In this document: in pieces, positions 17,304 through 25,835 of the stretch
Layout of the letters: each line of letters opens with the position of its first letter
How positions within the stretch are numbered: position 1 is the first letter of the stretch
NCBI RefSeq assembly: GCF_008974285.1
Contig: NZ_BKZV01000005.1
Coordinates: 372,001 to 436,000, forward strand
Length of the DNA stretch: 64,000 bases
Origin: Thermogemmatispora aurantia
GTDB lineage: Bacteria; Chloroflexota; Ktedonobacteria; Ktedonobacterales; Ktedonobacteraceae
Direction: 5' to 3'
The notes under the pieces: model-generated
The model's input: only the letters and a program-made list of their open reading frames with translations
What the model was told of the DNA's origin: nothing
The model's database searches: none
Translations under genes and position numbers: made by a program

Positions 17304-17382
17304 TGGTGAGGTGCGCGCGGTGCTCAATCTCGCTCTGCTGCCCCCGAGCTGAGTCCAGCAAAAGCGCGGCTCAAGCGAAGCG

Positions 17383-17430
17383 GGCATCTGGTAGCCCGGG
17401 CTGCCTCTGCGGTCCAGGCTACCAGATGCC
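17383..17430. terminator. Long perfect inverted repeat downstream of FtsB-like gene
   Basis: GGCATCTGGTAGCC (17383-17396) and GGCTACCAGATGCC (17417-17430) form a 14-bp perfect stem with a 20-nt loop. No U-run follows, so it may act with Rho or as an mRNA 3' end stabiliser. Confidence 0.55.
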
Positions 17431-17471
17431 ATAGTCCGATAGCATAGAAGTAATAGCATGACGCAACAGGC

Positions 17472-17501
17472 TTGACGTCTTGCCTATAATAAGAATAGAC
17501 T
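17472..17501 (+). promoter_or_regulatory. Promoter for a short non-coding transcript
   Basis: TTGACG (17472-17477), an 18-bp spacer and TAGACT (17496-17501); start expected near 17508. TATAAT at 17485-17490 is an alternative -10 but lacks a partner at the right distance. Confidence 0.5.
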
Positions 17502-17599
17502 ATCATCAGTAACAAGCCTACAACATTGTTAGTCTTTTGAGGTAGACAACGTGAAACGTGCTATCGCTGGCGACCACGTGAGCGTCTCCTACCCGCAGT

Positions 17600-17635
17600 G
17601 TCCGCGTTCTCTAGCTTTTGCTTCGCGGACTTTTT
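17600..17635 (+). terminator. Intrinsic terminator 1
   Basis: GTCCGCG (17600-17606) pairs with CGCGGAC (17624-17630), followed directly by five T; an inner AGC/GCT pairing extends the stem. Confidence 0.7.
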
Positions 17636-17759
17636 GTGCATTTATGGGCCTTATGGAGATGCTTATGCTTATTAGCGGGCTTCAGCGTGTAACGCTGGGG
17701 CTTCGTAAGCTTGGTTGCGCAGCGATGCGTTTCGTTGTGTAGTATCTGGCATCTCCTCT

Positions 17760-17800
17760 GAAGCGGAACGCATCACAAGCGTTCCGCTTCTTCTGTTTTT
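17760..17800 (+). terminator. Intrinsic terminator 2
   Basis: A 12-bp perfect stem GAAGCGGAACGC (17760-17771) and GCGTTCCGCTTC (17779-17790) with a 7-nt loop, followed by TTCTGTTTTT. It lies 51 bp before the next gene, so that gene either has its own promoter or is expressed through read-through. Confidence 0.85.
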
Positions 17801-17851
17801 ATAGCGCTCATTATTCATACGCGAAATCTTATATGAAAGGCTGTTAAGACC

Positions 17852-18625
17852 ATGCGTCCTTTGATCGGCATTCCGTGCCATCCGGCTTATCGGCATGGCT
17901 CTCAACGCCCGATCTACGGCAATAACCGGGCATATGTCCATGCCATTGAGGATGCCGGGGGCGTTCCTGTGCTTATCCCGCTTGTTCATGATCTCTCCGC
18001 TCTGGAAGCGCTGCTGGCTCACCTCGACGGATTACTCCTGCCCGGGGGACAGGATATTCAGCCTCGTCGCTATGGCGAGGAGCCGCATCCGCGCCTCGGC
18101 GACACTGATCCCTCCCTCGATGAGTTTGAGCTGACGCTGGCCCATTGGGCGCTGCAGGAGGAGAAGCCGATTTTGGGCATTTGTCGCGGGATGCAATTGC
18201 TCAATGTGGCTCTGGGGGGGACGCTCTATCAGGATTTAGAGAGCCAATATGCAGGCAGTCTGCGTCATATGAATCAGGATCGGCCCCGCAGCCAGGTGGT
18301 CCATCGGGTGCTCATCGAGCCGGGTACTTGCCTGGCGGCCATCACGGGTGAGCGTGAGTTTTGGGCCAATAGCATTCACCATCAAGCGGTCAAGGAGCCT
18401 GGCAAGGGAGTGCAGGTCGCTGCGCGCGCTGAGGATGGTGTGGTAGAGGCGATTGAGGTGCCGACCAGGCGCTTCGTCGTGGCCTTGCAGTGCCATCCCG
18501 AGGAGATCTATCGTCAGGTTCCGGCCTGTGCGCGTGTTTTCTCGGCTTTCGTCCAGGCTTGTGGTCTTCGCGAAGCAGTGCCTCAGCCTCAGCGCGCCCT
18601 GTCCTTACCGGTCGGGGCGGCTTGA
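17852..18625 (+). CDS. Class I glutamine amidotransferase-like hydrolase (peptidase C26, PuuD type)
   Basis: 257 aa. Starts MRPLIGIPCHP, has the substrate loop DGLLLPGGQDIQPRRYGEE, the nucleophile elbow ILGICRGMQLLNVALGG with Cys at about residue 111, and the His-Glu pair in ALQCHPEE near 212. WANSIHHQAVKEPG is the typical gamma-glutamyl hydrolase segment. Members hydrolyse gamma-glutamyl amides such as gamma-glutamyl-GABA in polyamine breakdown; the substrate here is inferred only from family. GAAAGG precedes the ATG. It follows two intrinsic terminators, so it may be under attenuation. Confidence 0.88.
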   Translation: MRPLIGIPCHPAYRHGSQRPIYGNNRAYVHAIEDAGGVPVLIPLVHDLSALEALLAHLDGLLLPGGQDIQPRRYGEEPHPRLGDTDPSLDEFELTLAHWALQEEKPILGICRGMQLLNVALGGTLYQDLESQYAGSLRHMNQDRPRSQVVHRVLIEPGTCLAAITGEREFWANSIHHQAVKEPGKGVQVAARAEDGVVEAIEVPTRRFVVALQCHPEEIYRQVPACARVFSAFVQACGLREAVPQPQRALSLPVGAA

Positions 18626-18668
18626 AGCAGGGCCGCGTGACACTAGACACCTTTCCCTGGCAACCCCG

Positions 18669-18744
18669 ACGCCGGCCTGCTGTTGCGGCCCCTTTTCCCT
18701 ACCCCTGGAAGAGGAGCACGTGGCAACAGGCCGGCGTGCCTTTT
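18669..18744 (+). terminator. Terminator-like hairpin after the amidotransferase gene
   Basis: ACGCCGGCCTG-ctg-TTGC (18669-18686) pairs with GCAACAGGCCGGCGT (18723-18737), a 15-bp stem with one bulge and a loop of about 36 nt, followed by GCCTTTT. Confidence 0.6.
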
Positions 18745-18815
18745 GCGGGCGTGCACGCGCGCGTGAGCCTTCTCTCTCGGCTGCTCAATCTGCCCCGCGC
18801 TGAAGCGGTGTGGTG

Positions 18816-18824
18816 TGCTATACT
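18816..18824 (+). promoter_or_regulatory. Extended -10 promoter element TGCTATACT
   Basis: TG-C-TATACT about 150 bp before the histidine kinase start; start expected near 18831. The same nonamer recurs at 16568-16560 (minus) and 49035-49043. Confidence 0.6.
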
Positions 18825-18974
18825 AAAAAAGAGCGTCTGGTCCTCAGTGATTTATTTATACTTGCTTGTCTGTGGATGGAGGGGCCAAGCACGCCGCCGT
18901 ACAGCGGCAGGCCCACGCTGCTCGCGACTGGACAGGGCGGTGGTCTGTGCTGCATCAGCCGGTCAAGTGAAAGC

Positions 18975-20273
18975 ATGATGGATTCTGAACGATACCACGC
19001 TCCAGCCAATGGAGATCTTGCCGCAGCGGATGAGGGCCAGGAAGAGGCTGCCTCTTTGCTTGGCAGTAACCGCGAGCTGGCAATCCTCTACACCATTGCT
19101 GGCCAGCTCAATCGCAAAGTGGACGTGCGTGAGGCTTTGCAGGAGGTCTTAAGTCAGGTCACTCGTCTGCTGGGCCTTAAGACAGGCTGGGTCTGGCTGC
19201 TTGACAGGGAGGGGCGACCGTTTCTTGCCGCTGCGCAGTCCTTGCCCCCTTATCTGGCTGACCATCCCGAGCGGATGACCGGGCGCTGCCTCTGTCTGGA
19301 TACCTTTCTAGGCGGCAATCTGGCCAGCGCGGCCAATATCAATGTGCTGCGCTGCAGTCGCTTGCGCAACGCTGAGCGCGAGGGCGATCCCTCTTCCTGG
19401 GGCCTGCGCTTCCATGCCAGCGTCCCAATCCATGTTGGAGAGGTGCCGCTGGGGGTGCTGAATGTGGCCAGCGAGGACTGGCGCGAGCTGCATTCGTCAG
19501 AGCTGCAATTGTTACATATTATCGGCGATCAGATTGGTCTGGCTATTCAGCGTGCACGCCTCTCTGCCGAGCATACGCGCGCCGCAGCCCGCCTGGCCAC
19601 TATCGAGGAACGTAACCGCCTGGCACGGGAGATTCACGATACGCTGGCTCAGGGCCTGGCGGCAATCGCTTTGCAGTTAGAGACTGCCGATGCTTTGCTC
19701 CCTACGCAGCCCGAACGGGCCCAGACGGCCATTCGCCGCGCCCTGGCCCTGGCGCGCAGCAATCTGGAGGAGGCCCGCCGCTCGGTAATGGATCTGCGGG
19801 CCGCCCCACTGCAGGATCATACCCTGCCCGAGGCTCTCGCTCTGTTGGTCAAGCGCTTGCAGGCCGAGAGCGAGACCCGGCTGCAGTATCGCTATGAGCC
19901 GCCGTCGGGACCAGGCGAGGAGCCTGGCCGCTTCCCTCCGCTCTCACCTCATTGCGAGGCCGGTCTCTATCGCATCGCTCAGGAGGCTCTCTCCAACGCG
20001 CTGAGACATGCCGCCGCTGAGCAGATTACGCTCACTCTGGCGGTGCGTGATAAGATGATTATGCTCCAGGTACAGGATGATGGGTGCGGCTTTGATCCCG
20101 ACCGCGCCCGCGAGTATACGCGCGAGGGTCATTTCGGTCTGACTGGCATGAGCGAGCGGGCTCGCTTACTCGGGGCCCGGATCTCCATTGAAAGCCTGCC
20201 GGGCGCTGGCACCTCCATTAGCGTCTATCTCCCCTACCAAGGGCAGGAGCAAGAAAGGTCCCCCTGGCTATGA
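18975..20273 (+). CDS. GAF-domain sensor histidine kinase, NarL/NreB type
   Basis: 432 aa from the ATG at 18975 (a second ATG follows at 18978); the open frame upstream has no protein-like character. No membrane helix, so cytoplasmic. GAF domain at about residues 35-195, with a CLC...C pattern (GRCLCLDTF and NVLRCSRL) shared by many Chloroflexota GAF kinases and potentially metal- or redox-binding. HisKA_3 dimer domain with ERNRLAREIHDTLAQG (phospho-His near residue 222), then HATPase with EALSNALRHAAAEQ, DDGCGFDP and GHFGLTGMSERA. Overlaps the response regulator by ATGA. Confidence 0.9.
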   Translation: MMDSERYHAPANGDLAAADEGQEEAASLLGSNRELAILYTIAGQLNRKVDVREALQEVLSQVTRLLGLKTGWVWLLDREGRPFLAAAQSLPPYLADHPERMTGRCLCLDTFLGGNLASAANINVLRCSRLRNAEREGDPSSWGLRFHASVPIHVGEVPLGVLNVASEDWRELHSSELQLLHIIGDQIGLAIQRARLSAEHTRAAARLATIEERNRLAREIHDTLAQGLAAIALQLETADALLPTQPERAQTAIRRALALARSNLEEARRSVMDLRAAPLQDHTLPEALALLVKRLQAESETRLQYRYEPPSGPGEEPGRFPPLSPHCEAGLYRIAQEALSNALRHAAAEQITLTLAVRDKMIMLQVQDDGCGFDPDRAREYTREGHFGLTGMSERARLLGARISIESLPGAGTSISVYLPYQGQEQERSPWL

Positions 20274-20944
20274 CGATTCGCATCTTGCTTGCTGATGACC
20301 ATCCGATTGTGCGTGAGGGCTTGCGGGCTGTGCTGGAGACACAGCCGGATCTAACTGTGGTGGCCGAAGCCGCCAACGGTGAGGAGACAATCGCCCAGGC
20401 CCGTGAAACGCACCCGGACATCGTCCTGCTTGATCTTGAAATGCCGGTATTGGACGGCGTCGAGGCTATTCGCCACTTGCTTGAGTTAGAACCGAAGCCG
20501 CGCGTGATCGTCTTTACGGCTTTCGATAATGATGAGCGGATTCTGCACGCCGTGCGGGCCGGGGCCCGAGGCTATCTGCTCAAAGGGGCGCCGCGCGAGG
20601 AGATTTTCCAGGCCATTCGCGTGACAATGGAGGGCGGCTCTCTCCTACAGCCAGTGGTCGCCTCAAAATTGCTGCGTCAGATTGGCCAGCAAGGTGGTGG
20701 ATCGCAGATAGCTTCTTATCCCTACGAGCCGCTGACCGAACGTGAGTTGGAGGTCTTGCGCTTGCTGGCCCAGGGCATGCCCAACAAAGAGATCGCCGCC
20801 CGCCTCGTTATTAGCGAACGCACCGCCAAGTTTCACGTCAGTTCGATTATGAACAAGCTGGGGGCTACCAATCGCACCGAGGCTGTGGCCCTGGCCGCTC
20901 AGCGTGGCCTGATCACCCTGCAGGGTGATCCCTCCTGGCGCTAA
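20270..20944 (+). CDS. NarL/FixJ-family response regulator
   Basis: 224 aa. Receiver domain residues 1-120 with LLADDHPIVREGL and the phospho-acceptor Asp in DIVLLDLEMPVLDG near residue 54, switch residue in VIVFTAFDND, and Lys in GYLLKGAP. LuxR-type helix-turn-helix at about 155-215: PLTERELEVLRLLAQGMPN then ISERTAKFHVSSIMNKLGA. Start ATG overlaps the kinase stop, so the two form a cognate pair. The target genes are unknown. Confidence 0.95.
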   Translation: MTIRILLADDHPIVREGLRAVLETQPDLTVVAEAANGEETIAQARETHPDIVLLDLEMPVLDGVEAIRHLLELEPKPRVIVFTAFDNDERILHAVRAGARGYLLKGAPREEIFQAIRVTMEGGSLLQPVVASKLLRQIGQQGGGSQIASYPYEPLTERELEVLRLLAQGMPNKEIAARLVISERTAKFHVSSIMNKLGATNRTEAVALAAQRGLITLQGDPSWR

Positions 20945-21014
20945 CCTGAGCGAGCGGGCCATACCGACTGGTTGGAGATGGCGGTCGAGGCCCACTCTGC
21001 TCAGGAGAGAAAGC

Positions 21015-22460
21015 TCAGGGCAGCTGGTCGATATAGACGGTCTTCCACTGTGTGAAGAACTCGCGTGCCGCTTTCCCCTGCTCACGAGAACCGGATGAGC
21101 TATCTTTCATTCCGCCGAAGGGCACCTGGAACTCCAGGCCCGCCGACTCCTGATTGATCTTGACAACGCCGGCCTGGATCTCAGAGGCGAAGCGCAGCGC
21201 CAGCGAAAGGTTGTTAGTAAAGAGACTGGCCGATAGACCGAAGGGCGTGGCGTTCGCCAGGGCCACTGCCTCCTCGAAAGAGGCGGCGGGCAGGAGGGCG
21301 GCCACAGGGCCGAAGATCTCCTCCTGGGCGACATGACTGCCCTGATCGAGGTCGGTGACAATGCTGGGCCGCACGTAATAGCCCTCGCCGTTGATCGTTG
21401 TGGCCTCGCCGCCAGCCAGGAAACGCCCACCTTCGCGGCGTGCTAGCTGCAGATAGCTGCTGACCTTCTGCAGCTGGTCCTCGGAGACCAGGGGACCGAC
21501 GCGCGTGTCTGGCTCCAGCGGATCGCCAAGTTTCCAGCTCTGGGCCAGGGCGGCAAGACGCTCCTGAAACTCTGGCAGGATGGCCCGCTCAACGATCACA
21601 CGGCTGGTAGCCGTGCACTTTTGTCCCGCGCTCAGAAACGCGCCGCGTGCGACCTGCTCGACAGCGACGTCGAGATTGGCGTCTGCCAGCACCACCGCCG
21701 GATTCTTTCCACCCATCTCCAGTTGTACTTTTTTGCCGTGCTCGATGGCCTTATGCTGCAAGGCTCGACCAACGACATTAGAGCCGGTGAAGGTGATGGC
21801 ATCGACCTCTGGGTGGGTCACCAGGATATCGCCCACTTCTGAGCCTTTGCCAAGAACCAGGTTGAGCACACCAGGCGGCAGGCCAGCATCGAGCAAAGCC
21901 TGGACCAGGTGCACCGCCGTCAGGGGTACCAATTCGGCGGGCTTCCAAACCACGGTGTTGCCATAGGCCAGGGCCGGGGCGATCTTCCAGGCAGGGATGG
22001 CAATCGGGAAGTTCCAGGGCGTAATCACGCTGACCACCCCGACCGGCTCGCGGCGGGCGAAGAGAAAAGTCACGCGCGAGCTGCTCGGATAGGTCTCACC
22101 ATCTGGCTCCAGGGTCTGCCCCGCATAGTAGCGCAGAATAGAGACCGCGCGCCTGGTTTCGCCAATGGCCTCAGCCAGCGTCTTGCCCTCCTCGCGTGTC
22201 AGGTCGCGCCCAACGCTCTCGACGCGCTCCTCCAGCAGCTCAGCGGCCTTGCGCAGGATGTCGCCCCGCGCCGGCGCTGGTGTTGCCCGCCAGGCGGCAA
22301 AGGCCGAGCGCGCAGCCTGCACCGCCTCAGCCGCCAGCTCTGCCCCTGCCAGCGAAGTCCGCGCCACCACCTCGCTTGGGTGGGCCGGGTTAAGATCGTC
22401 ACTCAAGCGCACGCCATCGCGCCAGGCGCCGCCGATATACGAGCGCAGTTCAACGGTCAT
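21015..22460 (-). CDS. Aldehyde dehydrogenase, probable 2,5-dioxopentanoate dehydrogenase
   Basis: 481 aa from the ATG at 22460 (AAGGAG about 10 nt upstream). Class 3 ALDH fold with WNFPIAIPAWKIAPALAYG, general-base Glu in LEMGGKNPAVV and nucleophile Cys in FLSAGQKCTATSR, then EEIFGPVAALLPA. The short length and AHL-type ends fit the alpha-ketoglutarate semialdehyde dehydrogenase group. The upstream co-oriented gene (157 bp away) encodes a 2-keto-3-deoxy-pentonate dehydratase, which makes alpha-ketoglutarate semialdehyde, so this enzyme most likely converts that product to 2-oxoglutarate. ALDH assignment is certain; substrate is inferred from context. Confidence 0.85.
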   Translation of the reverse strand: MTVELRSYIGGAWRDGVRLSDDLNPAHPSEVVARTSLAGAELAAEAVQAARSAFAAWRATPAPARGDILRKAAELLEERVESVGRDLTREEGKTLAEAIGETRRAVSILRYYAGQTLEPDGETYPSSSRVTFLFARREPVGVVSVITPWNFPIAIPAWKIAPALAYGNTVVWKPAELVPLTAVHLVQALLDAGLPPGVLNLVLGKGSEVGDILVTHPEVDAITFTGSNVVGRALQHKAIEHGKKVQLEMGGKNPAVVLADANLDVAVEQVARGAFLSAGQKCTATSRVIVERAILPEFQERLAALAQSWKLGDPLEPDTRVGPLVSEDQLQKVSSYLQLARREGGRFLAGGEATTINGEGYYVRPSIVTDLDQGSHVAQEEIFGPVAALLPAASFEEAVALANATPFGLSASLFTNNLSLALRFASEIQAGVVKINQESAGLEFQVPFGGMKDSSSGSREQGKAAREFFTQWKTVYIDQLP

Positions 22461-22617
22461 AGAAAGTCCACTCCTTCCTCTATCTCTGCTCATCAAGACA
22501 AGCACAGAACCCTAGGCCTGTTTCGCCAGTAACACTGGTCTCTGGGCAGCGACGGCCAGGGCCGGAGTGAGATCGGCGCCTCCCTCGCCCACCTCACTGC
22601 CAGGCACTCCTGGAGGA

Positions 22618-23511
22618 TCAGCAGCACTGGCCTCCGCTCGCCGCTTTCAGGGCCAGTTTGCCACGCACTACCCGATTGCGCAGCCTTCCAAGACCAGTGA
22701 TCGCGATGCTGACCACATCACCGGCCTGCAAGCTAAATGGTCGCTCTGGCACCAGCGCAGTGCCGCTGCAGAGAAAGACGCCGGCGGGAAACTCATCCTC
22801 GCGGAAAAGATAGGCAACTAGCTCTTCCAGGCGGCGCCGCAGGTCGGCGGTCGAGCTGCGTCCCTGCCAGCAGAGCTGACCGTTGCGCTCAATGGTCAGC
22901 TCGATACTCAAGGAGTAAGGGTCGGGGATCTCCCAGGCCGGGACGATGGCCGGACCAAGGGCACAGCTGCCGGCATAGACCTTGGCCTGGGGAAGATAAA
23001 GGGGGTTCTCGCCTTCGATGCTGCGGGAACTGACATCGTTGCCGATGGTATAGCCGACGATCTCTCCGTGGGCATTGATGACGAGTGTTAGCTCCGGCTC
23101 GGGTACATCCCACTCGGAATCGGCGCGCACGGCGATGGCCGCCTCGGGACCAACTACCCGCCGCGGGTTGGCCTTGAAGAATAACTCGGGACGCACTGCT
23201 GTGTAGACACGCGCATAGATGTCAGGCGTGACGCTCTCTTCGCGCCTCGCCTCCTCGGAGCGTTTGTAAGTGACCCCTGCCGCCCAGACTTCGCTCTCCC
23301 CGTCAATCGGTGCGAGCCAGGGCGGCCTGGCCTCTACTGGCTCAGCGCGCGCAGCTACCGCGCTCAGGAGGGCGCGCAGCTCGGTGGTGCGTAGGGTCCA
23401 GAGGTCAGAGAGACGCTGCCCGACATCGGGAAAGGCCCGCACTGTGCCCTCATCAGTGAGCAGCCCCACACGCTCGCGACCGTCCGCGGCGCGGTAACGA
23501 ATGATCTGCAT
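22618..23511 (-). CDS. kdaD: 2-dehydro-3-deoxy-D-arabinonate dehydratase (FAH superfamily)
   Basis: 297 aa from the ATG at 23511 (AAGGAGCATAGCC upstream). C-terminal FAH-fold domain with the diagnostic segments [37 protein letters not shown], the metal-binding [15 protein letters not shown] and [15 protein letters not shown]. These match KdaD, which dehydrates 2-keto-3-deoxy-pentonate to alpha-ketoglutarate semialdehyde in oxidative (Weimberg-type) pentose breakdown. Paired with a semialdehyde dehydrogenase gene downstream. The pathway's sugar dehydrogenase and first dehydratase are not in this window. Confidence 0.85.
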   Translation of the reverse strand: MQIIRYRAADGRERVGLLTDEGTVRAFPDVGQRLSDLWTLRTTELRALLSAVAARAEPVEARPPWLAPIDGESEVWAAGVTYKRSEEARREESVTPDIYARVYTAVRPELFFKANPRRVVGPEAAIAVRADSEWDVPEPELTLVINAHGEIVGYTIGNDVSSRSIEGENPLYLPQAKVYAGSCALGPAIVPAWEIPDPYSLSIELTIERNGQLCWQGRSSTADLRRRLEELVAYLFREDEFPAGVFLCSGTALVPERPFSLQAGDVVSIAITGLGRLRNRVVRGKLALKAASGGQCC

Positions 23512-23927
23512 GGCTATGCTCCTTGTCCTTGCCCGTGGTAGCGATGCGGAAGCTTCATTGAAAGTGCATCTTCTAACCATATAGCCCCCGTGAGCCAGCC
23601 TGTCAACCTCTGCCGAGCAGCAAATTCGCTCGCTCCTCCAGCGCTGACCCCCTGTTACTGAGGAATGGCTCGCTCGTCATTATCAATGCATATTTATAAA
23701 GTACATTATTGTTCAGCTGCCGGTTGAACAGGGATGAGCGCGCTGCGCCACCAGACCCTTGTTCGGGCCGTCAGCCAGCCCGAAAGCGGCCTGAGAGGCG
23801 ACCGAACTCGTGCCAGAGACCAAAGAAAGCAAGAGAGCGTAACGTCACGGCGAGCGGGCCGGACTTGCTCACGGACGGCGTGATAAGCTACCGAGTGCGC
23901 ACTGGTTGGGGCAGAGGACAGTACGTG
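23512..23927. other. Divergent intergenic region
   Basis: AT-rich segment at 23679-23712 probably contains promoters; TTATCA (23680-23685) with TACATT (23702-23707) at 16-bp spacing is one candidate toward the plus strand. A hairpin TTCGGGC/GCCCGAA lies near 23763-23785 in the leader of the methyltransferase pair. Confidence 0.35.
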
Positions 23928-24776
23928 ATGGATCGCACCCACGCTGGGGAACAACTCTCATACAGTATTCCAGAACCGGAGGAGCTGCAGCATCTGTATC
24001 GCGCACAACACGGTCTCTTGCCACCGGAGATCGATGTCAGGCGTCTCAAGCGGGTCCTGCACCTGAGCTACGGTGATCTGGCCTGGGCGCCGGCGCTGGC
24101 GCGTGCCCACCCGTCCATCAGTGTTGTGGCCCTCTTTGCCAGTCCCCAGGCGCTGGCCGCTTGCTGGCAACAGCTTGATCTGGCCACCCTGCGACGGCTG
24201 AGCATCGCTGAGATTGATCTCGGCGGAGCCATTCCCTTCTCCGCCGACTTCTTTGATCTGGTGCATCTCTTCCTCATGGGGCCGCTGTTGCATCCTGCAG
24301 CCTGGCCAGCCTTATTGCACGAGTGTCGACGCGTGCTGCGCCCCCGTGGTCAGATCAACATTGTAGCCGTTCTCATTGGCCCCTCTTCCAGCGCCGCCTA
24401 CCAGTCGCTCCGTTCCCTGGCCGCTGCCGCCTGGCAAGCGCTGGGCTACAGTTTTGCCAGCGTCGAGGGAGGGGGTGGGGGTCTGTTCGTCGACTGCGGC
24501 GTTCACCTGTGCCATCTCCTGCGGCAGCAAGGATTTGGGCAGGTGCGCTATCGGCTCTATCCTGTGGACCTCGGCGGCTGGAACAATCCTACGGGCCGGG
24601 CCTGCTCTCGGCGCCTGCTTCAAGATCTGGCCCTGCAAAAGGCCCTCGTCCTGGCGCAGGGCGGCTGTGATGAGGTCACCTATGCCATGCTCCTCACCGA
24701 GGCGGAGCGCGATCTCGACGCCGAAGCCTTCTGTGCCTCTGGCGCCCTCATCTCGGTGACAGCGCGAAAGCGATAG
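23928..24776 (+). CDS. Degenerate methyltransferase-like protein (lost SAM motif)
   Basis: 282 aa from the ATG at 23928; a GTG at 23925 is also possible. It aligns with the next gene along its whole length: the shared AWPALLHECRRVLRPRGQINIV and GGxxxxxxxLLxxxGF segments define a class I methyltransferase fold. But motif I reads VLHLSYGDLAWAPALARAHP where the paralogue has VLDLGCGSGEW, and the acidic ribose-binding motif is VALFA instead of GVDLD. A functional SAM site therefore seems lost, suggesting a pseudoenzyme or regulatory partner of the adjacent enzyme, 7 bp downstream. Confidence 0.7.
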   Translation: MDRTHAGEQLSYSIPEPEELQHLYRAQHGLLPPEIDVRRLKRVLHLSYGDLAWAPALARAHPSISVVALFASPQALAACWQQLDLATLRRLSIAEIDLGGAIPFSADFFDLVHLFLMGPLLHPAAWPALLHECRRVLRPRGQINIVAVLIGPSSSAAYQSLRSLAAAAWQALGYSFASVEGGGGGLFVDCGVHLCHLLRQQGFGQVRYRLYPVDLGGWNNPTGRACSRRLLQDLALQKALVLAQGGCDEVTYAMLLTEAERDLDAEAFCASGALISVTARKR

Positions 24777-24783
24777 AGCTGTC

Positions 24784-25755
24784 ATGAGCCAGTCATTTAT
24801 GGACAAAGGCCAGCCAAGTGGCCTCCAAGAGCGGCGGACGCGGCAGAGCGGTACTAGGCGCCGGCGGGCATCCGCTCCCGCGGTTCCTGCTGACCTTCCT
24901 GTGGAAGTGTACGAAGAAAGCATTCTTCATCGCTATCTGCTGCAAATGCTAGGCGGACGTCTCTTTCCCGAGAGTATTGACATCGAGGGCGTAGAGCGGG
25001 TCCTTGATCTGGGCTGTGGCAGCGGTGAGTGGGTCTTTGCCCTGGCCCGGCGCTATCCGCAGCTCTTCATCTGTGGAGTTGATCTCGATCGGCGCCTGCT
25101 GCAGCGGGCGCAGGCCCGGCGCAACCGTGCTGGTCTCAGCCAGCTTGAATTTCGTCAGATGGACTTCACCCGTCCCTTTCCTCTGGCCGAAAGCTCCTTT
25201 GACTTCCTGCACATGCGCGCCTGTGCCCGCTTTGTGACTGCCAGTGCCTGGCCGGCCCTCCTGGCGGAATGTCGGCGTGTCCTGCGCCCCCGCGGTTGGC
25301 TCACCCTGGTCGAGATTGAACTCTGCGACAGTAGCAGCAGCGCTTTTCTCAAGCTGCGTCAGCTCTTCAACCGCTGCTGGTACCGGCTTGGCCATGCCCT
25401 GGACGAAAGCGGACTCAGCTTCGGCGTTGCCAGCCGCCTCTATGGCATGCTCCTCGCGGCGGGCCTGCAGGAGGTAGCCTACGATGTCCATATCGCTGAC
25501 CTGGGGCGGCAGCCAGGCACAATGCAGGACGGCGAGGCCGAAGGCGCCGATCCTGCTGGAACGATCAGCGCTCTTTTCCTGCAACAAAGCCTGACCGAAG
25601 TCCGCCTGGCGGCTCCGCTGATCATTCAACAGGGACTGATCAGCCCGCCAGAGCTGGCGACCCTGCTTGAGCAGGCTGAGCGTGAGCTGCAGGCCCCCGA
25701 CCTCTGCGGGTGGGGCGTCATCATCTCAGCCTATGGGAGGCGTCAGGCGGAGTGA
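24784..25755 (+). CDS. Class I SAM-dependent methyltransferase
   Basis: 323 aa. Motif I VERVLDLGCGSGEWVFAL near residue 75, motif II CGVDLDRRLL, motif III region FRQMDFTRPFPLAESSFDFL and motif IV AECRRVLRPRGWLTLVEIE place it in the UbiE/Methyltransf_25 group. The polar N-terminal 35 residues (RRTRQSGTRRRRASAP) are basic and probably disordered. The substrate is unknown. It follows a degenerate paralogue by 7 bp and likely shares its transcript. A convergent polyphosphate kinase gene lies 80 bp downstream. Confidence 0.85.
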   Translation: MSQSFMDKGQPSGLQERRTRQSGTRRRRASAPAVPADLPVEVYEESILHRYLLQMLGGRLFPESIDIEGVERVLDLGCGSGEWVFALARRYPQLFICGVDLDRRLLQRAQARRNRAGLSQLEFRQMDFTRPFPLAESSFDFLHMRACARFVTASAWPALLAECRRVLRPRGWLTLVEIELCDSSSSAFLKLRQLFNRCWYRLGHALDESGLSFGVASRLYGMLLAAGLQEVAYDVHIADLGRQPGTMQDGEAEGADPAGTISALFLQQSLTEVRLAAPLIIQQGLISPPELATLLEQAERELQAPDLCGWGVIISAYGRRQAE

Positions 25756-25835
25756 ATCCAGTGGCGGGGAAGAACAAGCCAGCGAAACGGGAAAGAGGCA
25801 AGGGAAGATGGAAGCGCCGGCGCTGCAGAACGGAG

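Larger units (their letters stand above)
17508..17800 (+). ncRNA. Putative small RNA or attenuated leader with two terminators
   Basis: From the predicted start at 17508 the RNA meets a short hairpin TAACAA/TTGTTA, then an intrinsic terminator (17600-17635) and a second, stronger one (17760-17800) before the amidotransferase gene at 17852. A 63-codon frame beginning GTG at 17551, with GAGG upstream, spans the first terminator, so it could be a leader peptide. Composition is less GC-rich than the neighbours. No known riboswitch class was recognised. Confidence 0.4.

Noticed and set aside
17551-17742. 63-aa protein gene
   Set aside because: It spans an intrinsic terminator and has an unusual composition; kept only as a possible leader peptide.
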